Of a DNA stretch of 64,000 nucleotides, positions 31,420 through 42,279 are shown piece by piece. The notes under the pieces are model-generated. The model saw only the letters and a program-made list of their open reading frames with translations, had not been told where the DNA came from and searched no databases. Source of the stretch: Neurospora intermedia (Eukaryota > Ascomycota > Sordariomycetes > Sordariales > Sordariaceae); contig BTPP01000007.1 in NCBI GenBank assembly GCA_037102815.1, forward strand, positions 1,550,001-1,614,000. The letters are read 5' to 3'. A program made the translations under genes and the position numbers. Every line of letters begins with the position of its first letter. The stretch's first letter is position 1.

Positions 31420-32363
31420 GCAGCGTTCTGTCGTATAGAGGTATTGCTGTTCGAGGCTGTAGCAGGGAGGCACGTTCGGGGTCACTTACAGTACCGCGTC
31501 CAGTTATTCAACTAGGGAAATTTTTCCGTCAAGTTGTGTGTCTCTGATGAAACGACTCATTCTCTGCTGTCTTTCGTTGGTGTTCGTGTCAACCATGTTC
31601 AACGCTAAGCATGTATGAAACCTGGGATTCCATGCTCTGTTGGGGTCAGCCATATGAGGCGTGTGGAAGATATTTATCACTCTATCAGCGCGGTAAAGCC
31701 GGGAGCTTTTCTTTAACATCATCAGCTTCGACAGCGATTGGATGCTGGGCAGTGAATTGCGATCAAGGCATGGAGTTCTGGTTGATTCAGAAATGTTTTT
31801 GAAGTGCAGATATTCAGCGATTATAGATATTGTGATTTCCAACCGTGACCAGGCCCCTGTTTGCATCTGCGATGAATGAAGAGCTTGATGACATGGCGAG
31901 GATGATTGTAAAAAGAGAAAGAAGATTAAGTGCCTTGGCTGTTTTCAAGAGGAAAAAGGGAATGTCCCTCCGCCTGGCAGAGAAAAAAAAAAACAGACAG
32001 TTGGATGAGTGTAGAGGCAGGTGGGTGACGACTGCCACAGGTGGAAGGAGCGAGGCCCGTCACTTGTCGAAGGAAGCGAGCCACGGACTTCGATATCAGA
32101 GAAACTGGCAGGAAAACCAAAGGCCTTCTACTTGGGTGTTCTGTTCCTGCCGCGCAAAAACATAACGTCACCTTGTGGAAGGAGCGAAGCCAATGCACTT
32201 GTACCTTTCTGCATACCAAGTGCAAAACCACCACCACATTTCACAACAAGCGTATTATCGCCCTTTCAACGTCCCATTCAACCGATATAAAAAGGAAAAC
32301 ATCAAAAACAACAAAAAGGAATCATCTAGACGTCGAGAACATCAAAAAAAAGCCAAAAAATGA
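31420..32363. other. spacer between the F-box gene and tRNA-Ser
   Basis: It holds the 3' UTR of the F-box gene. Several A runs occur (for example 31981-31992, 32342-32360). I see no gene. Confidence 0.5.
32354..32360 (-). terminator. Pol III T-run after tRNA-Ser
   Basis: A run of A on the plus strand, so T on the transcript strand, begins four bases past the tRNA 3' end. Confidence 0.65.
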
Positions 32364-32464
32364 CGTCACCTGCAGGATTCGAACCTGCGCCCACGAATGG
32401 ATTGCCTACCACTATACGATGACGTAATAGCAGGGCAACGCGTTAACCACTCCGCCAAAGTGAC
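32364..32464 (-). tRNA. tRNA-Ser (GCT) with intron
   Basis: On the minus strand the acceptor GTCACTT (32464-32458) pairs with AGGTGAC (32371-32365), with discriminator G at 32364. The anticodon GCT is at 32431-32429. A 20-nt intron (32427-32408) lies after position 37; with it removed TTGCC pairs with GGCAA. The long variable arm TCCA-TTCG-TGGG is the mark of tRNA-Ser, and the T arm GCAGGTTCGAATCCTGC is perfect. A T run on the minus strand (32360-32354) is a fitting Pol III terminator. It reads AGY serine codons. Confidence 0.95.
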
Positions 32465-32555
32465 TAGTCGTTGTTGTTGAAGTAATGCACCAAGGACGTA
32501 GTCTATATACCCAATGAGGAATATCCGACTCCCCACCTCGAAACGTTATACGGGT

Positions 32556-32943
32556 AACTCAGATTCCAGGTCAGGCATATCCAATACACCTGGTGCCCAA
32601 CGAGAAAGAAAACGTCTTATTTAGCATATCTGGGCATTTCAAGCCCTCTGTACTCGCTGCATGAGAGGATGATTCTGGATTACCCCACCCTCCAGTCGAT
32701 TCACTTGGTTCTTTTGAAGCCCAGTCCCTGTCCTCTCTACTATTCCCTATTGTTTTTGTGCCCTGCATCATCATCGTCGTCGACTGTGTATATAGACCTC
32801 CGCTTGCAATCATTGACCCCCTCCTTTTGCGTAGTATCATATTTCCATGACAGAAAGCGGCCTTTTGAGAGTGCAGCGGGCAGAATCTGGCACCCTTTTC
32901 CAGCTGGGCACCAGGTGTATGTGCCTGACATGGAATCTGAGTT
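32556..32943. repeat. imperfect inverted repeat pair of about 40 bp, 305-bp spacer
   Basis: The left arm 32556-32599 and the right arm 32905-32943 are reverse complements apart from a 5-base gap and two or three changes. TGGGCACCAGGTGTAT and TGGAATCTGAGTT are perfect. The spacer (32600-32904) encodes nothing recognisable. It may be the ends of a decayed fold-back element. Confidence 0.7.
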
Positions 32944-33106
32944 CCGCGAAAGTATACGGTAGCTTACAGGCTGTAATTGTATGACGGTACAAAGTCGGAT
33001 GCTTTAGGACAGTGTAGATGATGTTGTAGATATCAATATAGATCTTTACACGTTGCGACAGGATGAATTCAATGGAATTGCTCAAGCTTTCTTGCAAGTA
33101 GCAGCC

Positions 33107-33135
33107 ACCGCATTAACCACCCCGCCAAAGCAACC
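33107..33135 (-). pseudogene. partial tRNA-Ser copy (5' half relic)
   Basis: The plus-strand text CGCATTAACCACCCCGCCAA matches the 5' half of the tRNA-Ser gene at 32364-32464 (CGCGTTAACCACTCCGCCAA) with transitions only. The match covers the D arm and the Pol III A box; the anticodon and T arm are absent. Weaker similarity continues for about 60 bases into the upstream flank (a shared GTCTATRTACC), so a segment with its flank was copied. Confidence 0.65.
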
Positions 33136-36100
33136 AGTGAATGTTATTTGCTGCATTCCATCCTTCCCGAGTCTATGTACCAATTAGATGTAGTTGTGAT
33201 ACTGGATGTTAAGCTACAGGATGCTGTGAATGATTGATACGGGATTTCCGCATCTGCATTGATGCTGGCGGCAGGCGTATAGTTCATTGGGTACCAAGGA
33301 TCAACTACCGCAAAGACCCGGACCGTTCGTTTTGGGAAACCAGCCTAATCAATACTATAGGTATACACAGATATGCCAGCAATTTGTACTGTAATATTTG
33401 TACCCACCAGAAGTCTTGGGTATGCAAGACAGCGTTTTGAAAGTCCCTACCCTCCAGCGACCTTAAAAAGTTAGGAGGAAGAGACAGGACACGAGCCGAA
33501 TCGAATTTACCGTCCCCCGGGGTAGCATGTACCAACTCCAAGCAATACCAAGACCTCCTTTTTCCATACAGACCACCTACCCTTGGCCCAATAAGATTCA
33601 GATGTTCATGTTCAGCCTCAAGAACTTGGGTCCATGTGGAACTTCAAAGACACAAAGGACTGGAGTGCACAGGATTAATTGGGAGTTTGACATATCGTCA
33701 AGATATTGCAGCAACAAAGGGAACAAGAAAAAGAAACAAAAAGTCCACAAAAGTGAATAGAAATTGCGGGGCTCATTTCTCATCGCCCGCCATCATATAG
33801 GCCTGAACGGCATGTGATATGCATAGGCTGATCTGTCTTGAGTTGGTAACTGGACGGAATGTGTCAAGTGGCTTCGATAGAAAATTACATGCTAGGCATT
33901 TCGGTCGGCAAGTCGTTTAGTCGCCTGGAGATAGATATCGTGCTGGGGCTAAATATGGCGACGATCTGATGATCCTAGACAAAGTGAAAACGTGGCTGTC
34001 AAGCGTCCTCCTTATGGTGCCAGGTGTGTGCGTGGTGGATGATTTTGCTTCGTGTCGAGCGTTAAAGGTGGAGGTCACCCACAACAACAAGGGCACATCA
34101 GTGGACTCACTCGGTATGGTGGTCGGTCCCGTGTTTTTTTTTTTTTCAGCGCTTTGTTGTTTAGGTCTGCCTACCTAGCTAATGGTAGCTGAAGTTTGGT
34201 TGATAGCTATTATGGAGTTTGAACCACATCAGGAGATTGCCATGACATGCTATTTTAATTGCCCTCCGGATGGTTGTACAACAGCTATTTTTCTCTGTCT
34301 GTCCTGTCCCGTCAAAAAGGCAATTGCCTTGTTGGACTATCTATCCGACAGCTCGGACACCTACCTAACAAACGGATATAGGAAAAAGAGAGAAAGAGGC
34401 AGATTTTCCAAAAGGGTCTATCGGATATTGCAACCCCTGAGAAGACCCCTTAGTGTACGCAGTAGTAAATAGTTCCAGGGGTAGAGACAGGGCTCAAAAA
34501 CTCGACTCGTCCGAGCGTGGTGGTAAATTTCGGTGGGCCCCCCAGGTTGCAACGCTTGGGGCTTGGCGAAACCCAAACCAGGAACGCGGTTGATATCGAT
34601 CCTCTCTCTTCAAAGTCCAGGCCTGTTTCAGATACATGCTTGGATCAGGAAGATCGGACAAGGGCAGTTGAAGTTATGACGGAGACAAAAAAAGCATTCA
34701 GGGTCCGGAGCGATGGATGCTGAGGAAAGGAGGTTCGTGGAGAGACGCTCACAAAGTCAGATAACTGAAGAAAAACATGATGGAATGTCTGATGGATTCG
34801 ACAGCACTCACTGGCCCTTTGGTCATGTGCACGGACGGCATCAATCTGATGGGTACCTCTACCTACATAGTGGGCACTAAAGTTTCATTTGGCAGCACAA
34901 AAGGGGAAAGCGCAGTTTGTGTGAGCCAACGAGCGTCTAAGAGGCCATGCCGGCATTGTGACTTGCATTTAGTACATATCCGAAAAAAGGGGCCTCTGCA
35001 TCAGAGGGGACGAGGGGGCATGTCACTGCTTCGTTCCATCTGATCTTCTCCAGATTTCCTGTCAAGAGTTGAGTTGAGTCCAGGCTTTGAAGCAGCACTT
35101 AGTAAACTAGGTACTTACTAGAACAGAAGAGTCGCAGCGGAGATTGGTTGGAGACAGACTTATTTCCGTTATGTGTTGGTCCGAGAAAGGCATCGTGGAA
35201 GCATTTGTGCCAGGGAGGCGCGCGCGGAATGGACTCAAGGCCCAGGAAAGTCCCTGGTCAAGTTGCCCGTGGTTCTGGGCTGGTACCTGAATGAGTGGTA
35301 CCTTGACCGTGCGGAGCGAATCCCCGCACTCCCGCACAGGATCTGAGTTCGAACGCTCCGTCCCGGTCAGGCACTGCACTGCATTCCATTCCGTCCCCTT
35401 GAGACCAAGTTTTTTTTTTCTAATTGTTTCATACTTAGGTACCTTAGGTACCTACAGTACCTTACTTCACCTCCGTCAAGTCGGAGCTCGAGTGCGGTTG
35501 GCTCAATTCACCATCTTTGGTGGCCCGGCAATTCTTTCCTGTCGGTCTCTCGCTCTCCCCGTCAGTGCAGCTTTTATGGGAGGCACAAGGCTTCCACTTT
35601 CCAAGGAGACTCCAGTTCCGAGTCCGGGGAAGTGAATCTGAAGTTTCCATGCCAGCGATACCCCACTTTCAGCGCCGTGCTAAGGTGTCATGGATTAGTA
35701 GAGGATCAGCCTGACGTGACCTTTCCAACTCAAGTTTAATTTCAATTCCGTCCGACCACAGTCTGGCAAGAATCGACACACAACGAACCGGAAGAGAAGC
35801 GTACCTAACTTTAGGCAAGTCGCGCGGGTACTCCAACTACATGTAGACGGGAGGTATACTCAGCAACACTGCAACGAACCGACTTGACCTAACCACATAC
35901 ACCCTCCACGGCACCCCACCGATTGTCGCTGTGAGCCGCAGTCCCTTGGGGAACAAGTGGAAGTCACACATTCCTTTCATCCATCCCAGCCGGGCAGTTC
36001 CTCCCGTGCCACACCAACACCAACACAGATTACACACACACATTACTTTACTAGTTACAGGGCGGGCTCTCACCTAGACGTACCTAGTGTACACACTCGC

Positions 36101-36478
36101 ACATCTGCCGTGCTGAGTGTACGTACGTACTCTTTACACGCCCACTACACTGCCCGGTACCTACCTCTACATCCGATCCATCCACATTAGGCTCTGCGCA
36201 GCGGGTTCCTGTGTCGTTCCTCGATCGTCGTCCGTGGATGCCCCTTGCACCGCGCCAATAATCAGCCCGTTTGATTGCGCGCAACGGGGATTGGCTTGGG
36301 CGCGTTCCAGTCTCTCCAGTTTCGCTCCAGTGTGGATGGCCTCGGTAGCCTGTCACTGCTTATCCCAACCTAATCCATCCCGGTCTCTTTACTTTTTTTT
36401 ACCTTCTGAGTAAAGGTGTGTCTTGGGTCTTGCTTGCCTCCAACTAGACCAGAGTGGCTCCGGCTACTGTACACCACA

Positions 36479-39400
36479 ATGCATTCTCCAGATACGGCGC
36501 GCCGAATTGCGAATGCGAGGCGGAACCACAACCAGCACCCCGACCCAAGGTTAGACTTGAGGATCAACACCAGAGATACTCCGACTACCCCTTCCCATCT
36601 CGGCCATTACACGAGCCATCACAGGAGGCACAGCAGCGACGACTTTCTGCAAACCACGCCCGCGCACCACCCCTTCCTCCACCCGTCCACGCCCCCCAAG
36701 CGCAAAAGTGGAAGGTCTCCCTCTGGTGCCCGCTCGCTGAGGGACCCTGTGCGGAACGCCGCCGATATCGAGTCCTTTCTTCAAAGCCTCAGACCCGTCG
36801 ACACGAACATGTCGAAGGAGTCCGATCCCTCCGAACACCCCTCCGAACCCTCCCCCGAATCGACGCGCCCGCCCCATCGCGACTCGCACGACCTCTCGCT
36901 CTCGCCCCGCCAGTTTACCCGCGATTCCCTGGTCACCAACATGCTCCTGGGACTCGACAAGCTGTCATTGGAGCAGATGGGCACCTCGTTCGGCGGGTCA
37001 CGGAACGCCTTTGACGATTCCAACATCTACTCGTACGGGAACGACACCGGTCGCACAATGTCGTTCAACTCAAGGGCAGGTCGTGGACATGCGTACACTT
37101 ACAGCTCCGATTATGAGGCCGAGGATAGGTCGTCGCGCAGGCGCCGGAGTAACAGCAGTTCGGGCTACCAATCAGGCCTGGGTCGCATCAACAGCATGCG
37201 CGAGCTGGGTGGCACGCCACGGGCGATACATTCGAGAGGCGGCAAGGGCAGCAAAGGCAGCAGCACTAACAGCATAGACCCAGGCTATGCGCAGGTCCTT
37301 GGCAGCCAGCGCTGGGCCCGAGGTATTGGCAGATCATCCAGCTTTGACTGCGGCGACGCAAGGCCCTCCACCAGTCAACAACAGCCTCCGTGGCACATTG
37401 AGTTTTCAAAATCCCTTTTTGACAACGGCCACGAGCACGACTACGATGCCGCGCCTACCCCTCACGTCCCCGCCGGCCCACGAAGGCTGACTACCGTCCC
37501 GTCATTGCCCGTTCTTGCGCCCCTAGACACAAAGAGCAACTCCAAATTGACGCCCAAAGCCCCGGGTATTGATCGCCCACGCAGCATGAGATCTTCAAAG
37601 AGCGCATCAACGGTGCGCCAGTCCGAAGTGAAATACAATGCCCAGCGCGATGTTCCCTCCGTTCCTCCGGTTTCCCTTCCTCCCTTTGACGTGGACGCAG
37701 CGCCTGCTCCCCATGTCGGCTACGAGAAGACCAAGGATACAATGCTGGAGAACCCGATAAACGCCATACACCAAGCCATCCAACAACCAAAGGAGAAATC
37801 TGGCTTTTTCCGCAAATTGTTTGGCTCGTCCAAGGCCAACTCTCAAACCCCGCCCACGTTCCCATACCTATCGTCGACAGCCAACGACGGCTCGAGCAGT
37901 AAGGTGAATTCGCTCAAGTCGCCAACCCTCCCACCTGTTCGCGAGCCACCCCAGACCGTCACGCATACGCTGCAAAAGAAGACTTCGTCTTTTTTCAAGA
38001 GGCGGAAGCAGTCCATTACGGAACTGGAACTACCGCCGATCCCTCATTTACCGAACAAGTCGCCAGCCAGAATGACTCTGGGCAACCGAGACACCCTGAT
38101 GGCTAGGCCGGAGCCGAGTCCCATGGGTGGCAGCTCAAGGCGGGCTATGGATCCGTTCTTGCAGGATAGCCCTATTATTGAATCATTTGCCGATGCCCCT
38201 CTATCGTCGATAGAGGCTTCTGACTCGGGCGCGCCGTACAGATCTTTGGAGGATTCTCCCGAGATCAGACGGAACAAGGATAGTTATCAAAGAGGATTCT
38301 CTCCCGACTACGAACCGAGTCCCAAAGCCGTGATACGCGCCATCGACCCTAACTCTTCTAGCGACTCGGTTGAGGCCAGACAGCCTCGAATAGAAATGCC
38401 AGGCAGGCCAGCGCTCGATCGAACCATGACTTCACCCCCGAGATCATTCTTGCGCGATGATAGCGAGAGCGAATACAGTCCCGAATCAAAGACAGTTTCT
38501 CGCACCGAGTCCCGTAAACTAAGCCTGAGGCCGGGTCAAGCAAAGGAAAAGAAGAGACGATCCTCTTCGCCGACGGTGTCCAAGTCGAAGAGCTACCCTA
38601 GCCTTGGCAAGTCAAAGGAGGACTTGAAGGCTCCTGCTCGTCAGAACTCCAAGATGTCCTCCAAGGCGAGCAAGAAACCCAGCTTGCCTAGTTTACGGGT
38701 AGATAACACCGAGCCTAATGCGCTGGGCTTGGGCGCAGGTGGCTTGAAGACTGCCGAATCAATCAAGCCGGCCAGCAAATCAGAACTCGACGAGCCCGAA
38801 CAATTCGTGGTCGGCGACCCCACCGACGATGACCGGCAGAAGGCGCTCAAGATTTACGAAGGTAATGAGGACTTCATTGCCAGAGACAAGGCGGCCGCAT
38901 GGATGGGTGAGGAGGGTCCTGTCCGGCAACGCACGCTCCGGGCGTACATGGAAAACTACGAATTTGAGAACATGAGTGTTTGTGCTAGTTTGCGACAGCT
39001 TTGCAACCGCCTCCTTTTGAGGGCGGAAACCCAGCAGGTTGATCGGATTCTGGTCGCTTTCTCCAACCGATGGTGTGAATGCAATCCCAATCATGGGTTC
39101 AAATCAATGGGTAAGTCCTGCTTGGAATGCAATCGAAGTGTTTCTTGCGCTGACAATCTACGTTACAGACATCATTCACACCATTTGCTACTCCATCATG
39201 CTCCTCAATACGGACTTGCATATGGCTGATATTGAACACAAGATGACCAAGAGCCAGTTCATCAAGAACACCATGACCACGATCCGACAGGCACTCGAGG
39301 ATTCGAATCCGGAAGCATTTGAACGTCCCAGTATTCTACCTGGCAAAGGTGCAAGTCTTGGCGTTGAGGGCAACCGTCGCAACTCTAGTGAAGATAACAA

Positions 39401-41357
39401 ACACAGTTTCAGACATTCTTTCAAGCCGCCAGCACGGCCGACGTCCGGTTTTGGTACAATCACAGATTCGTCTACCGCTGACAGTTGCGGGCCTCTCGTA
39501 AGAGCGCCCTTTGATGGGCCCCTGAAGGGATGGGAATCGCAGGTCGAAGCAGTCCTCAAAGACATCTACTCATCCATCCGCGACGAAAGCCTACCGTTAT
39601 TTGGCGGTGCCACCAATTCGACGGGTCTCTCGACAACCGCCCAAGGCAGTTTATCGGTTATGGGTGTGCTCAAGCGGAGCCCTAGTGTACTGAGTAAAGC
39701 GCCATCGGAGGGTATGGCTTCCACTCGGGGTAGGATTCCCGAAGGGCCCAAGGCGAATTCATCCAGATGGAACTCAAAGAGTCGGTCGAGACCAAGAGGC
39801 TTTGGAACTAGCTTTAATTCGAGCCGGACTAGCTTTGACGACGGAAACTCACTTTGGAGCCCCACCGAATCCTCGGCGACCTGGAGCAAAGCGTCGCTGG
39901 GTAGGACCCACACGACCATGTCCATGGACTCTTTTGGGTCCTCCTTCCGTGGCGACTATCAACAATCGATTGGGTTTGCAAATGCGCTTAGTCAGGCCAT
40001 CATACGCGAAGACAACACACTTGATCTCGCGATTAGCAAGACGGAGGATTTCAACGCCGGGGAGCTGCTGGAAGATGAGTCCCTGGAATTAGCCGGTCCT
40101 CCATGGGTCAAGGAGGGTATTGTTACGCACAAACACCACATGGAAACCGTCGACAAACGGTCCAAGGAACGCACATGGAACGAGGTCTTTGCAGTTATCC
40201 AGAAGGGACAGCTGAGCTTGTTCTCCTTTTCTCCAAACAAATCGACGAGCAGGAAAAGGGGAATGCGCAGTAACGCGCCAAAGGGAGGAGTTGTTGGTGG
40301 TGGCAACTGGCAAGACAACGCGGTAAAAGTGGGCACGTTTTCGCTGCGCCAGACACTGGCGACGATTATGCCGCCACCAGGCTATTCGCGAGCCCGTCCG
40401 CACGTCTGGTGTTTGTCGTTGCCGAACGGGGCGCTCCATTTGTTCCAGGTCGGAACGGCCGAAATTTGCAGGGAATTTGTGACTACAGCCAACTATTGGA
40501 GCGCGCGGTCAAGCACCCATCCCATGATAGGCGGTGTCTCCAACATCGAATACGGCTGGAGTGATGCGGTCATCAACTCGACCCGGGTTTCTGGCATCCA
40601 AAGTAATGGTGACCTGAACAACACAGGTGGCGGCGGCGGCGGCGGCGGAACTACCGGGCGTCCTGCTAGCAACAGCGTCAGCAGCAACTACAAGGGCCAT
40701 TCGCGCCCTGGCAGCGCAGCAAACGCGGCATCGGCAATGGCGGCGATGGGGGTTTCCAGCACGATCTCTGGCAGCCGTGCCTCGCTCCATAGTCGACGCA
40801 GTGTTAGAAGCTCTTCTTTCGACTTTGGTCGGCCGGGAAGCTCGGCCAGCAGCGGCGCCCTCGGTGTCACATTCAGCGGCCCCGGCGCACTCCCCCGTCC
40901 CAACCACGCATCATCGTCCTCGAAGCTACCAGGTGATAAGATTCACATTGCCGAGTGGACACCGCCCTCGCAGTCCCTTCGGCCCAGCACCCTTTCGGAG
41001 CGGGAACAGTTTGGGCATCTCATCGCCTATGTCAAGAGTCTTGAAGAAGATTTCCAAAAGCATAATTCGCTCAGGAGTCCTATGCTTCTGGCATTCTCGC
41101 CTCGATCAGTGAACGCGGCCAAGGCGATGACCAACTGGGAGAAGAAGAGCCAGCATCTCCTCAACGAAATTGTGAAGTACAGGACGTATGTAGACAGCCT
41201 GCGCGAGGCAGATACCAGGAGGTCGGAGATTTACCGTGAAAGGGAGAATGCGAGACGCGCGGCAAGGGGTGAGGATGTGGTTGACAGTGATGGAGAAGGC
41301 GAACCTTCACCTGGTGAGGTCATGGATGCGTCGCTGGAAAGGGAGGTCAAGGCCTAA
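36479..41357 (+). CDS. Sec7-PH domain Arf guanine-nucleotide exchange factor, two exons, 1606 aa
   Basis: The exons are 36479-39110 and 39169-41357; the 58-nt intron (GTAAGT..ACAG) cuts the Sec7 domain. Residues 1-780 are disordered, rich in Ser/Pro/Arg. The Sec7 domain lies at about 785-935. It has the catalytic glutamate finger at Glu850 in RAETQQVDRI, where most relatives have Leu-Pro-Gly before the Glu, and the hydrophobic-groove motif HTICYSIMLLNTDLHMADI. A PH domain follows at about 1185-1320 (WVKEGIVTHKHHME to HLFQVGTAEICREFV). The C-terminal helix has WEKKSQHLLNEIVKYRTYVDSL, close to the post-PH coil of EFA6/PSD proteins. It should activate an Arf GTPase at membranes, in the way of EFA6, Yel1 or Syt1; which Arf is not clear. 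The ATG at 36479 (CACAATGC) is preferred over one at 36416. A Gly run (GGC repeats at 40626-40650) splits two loops. Confidence 0.9.
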
Positions 41358-42279
41358 GGAACAACACAATGGATGGATGATATGGTATGTCGTGAAGAGT
41401 TTGGGAAAGAAAGAGAAAGAGGGCACAAAGGCGTTTAAGGGAGATTTTGGCGAAGATGACAAGCGCGACTTCATGGGAACGGGGATCTTTTATCGCTAAA
41501 CACAACAAACACGCACACACACACACACTTCCTTTACGTTATACCATGGTATAGAGCAAGCGAGCATGCATGCATGACAAATTCTGTCTATCGTTACTTT
41601 CTGGGGTGCTTACGACTTGAGAATACATATTTAATACCTTCCTGGCACTTGTCGGTCTGGACCATAGGTCTCATCGAGGAGCATTTGTGAATGCCCTCAA
41701 CGTAGGACGACGACGGCGGCATTGGTAGGTGTTACAAACAGTAACCAATCAGACGAAGCTGTGAATGATGCAAAAGTGGAAACGAATAATCAAGGGTATC
41801 AGGATTGGCCACACACTGTACATAGGTAGTAGTCACCCAATAAGGAAACCTTGGCAAGATCATGTGACACCGTGTGAGGAAGGCGCGATTCGCCCCTCAT
41901 CCTTCCGATCTTCGCGTCTGTGTTTAGTCAACATTGTTAAGGTAAGCAGGCGCCAATCGCCATCTTCCTGCCTGGAGCCCGCTACTTCTTTTTGCGGTGG
42001 TTTTTTTTCTTCCTCTCTCATTTGCCTTCCGGGATTTTCGGTTATTGATCTTTTGAGTGACGGGCCTGGAATAGAATATTCCCAAATAGAGAAACACGTC
42101 TAGCGTTGTTCCTAGGGAGCTACCGAGGCCGTTGTAACAAAGCCCGTTCCTTACAGCGAAGATGTAAGCAGACACCGTAACCTCCCCATGCATTCCTCTC
42201 ACCATTGATCACCAACATCAACATCACCACTCTCAACATCCGGCTACTAACACCTTTGGATCTCGATAGGTCAGCATCC
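41358..42279. other. spacer between the Arf exchange factor gene and mus-25
   Basis: It contains an AC dinucleotide tract at 41511-41528 and the promoter and leader of mus-25. A possible 5'-UTR intron cannot be judged by eye. No coding gene is seen. Confidence 0.5.

Larger units (their letters stand above)
32465..36478. other. 4-kb gene-poor spacer upstream of the Arf exchange factor gene
   Basis: No protein gene is convincing on either strand. The left part contains the inverted repeat 32556-32599/32905-32943 and a partial tRNA-Ser copy at 33107-33135. The right part (from about 35400) is rich in TACCTAGG-type motifs and short C/T-rich tracts, and should contain the promoter and leader of the gene starting at 36479. 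Confidence 0.55.

Noticed and set aside
34139-34147. T run with short open frames around 34000-34500
   Set aside because: The frames are short and without pattern; no tRNA or other RNA structure could be found near the run.
41511-41528. AC dinucleotide tract after the Arf exchange factor gene
   Set aside because: It is an ordinary microsatellite in a 3' region, with nothing tied to it.
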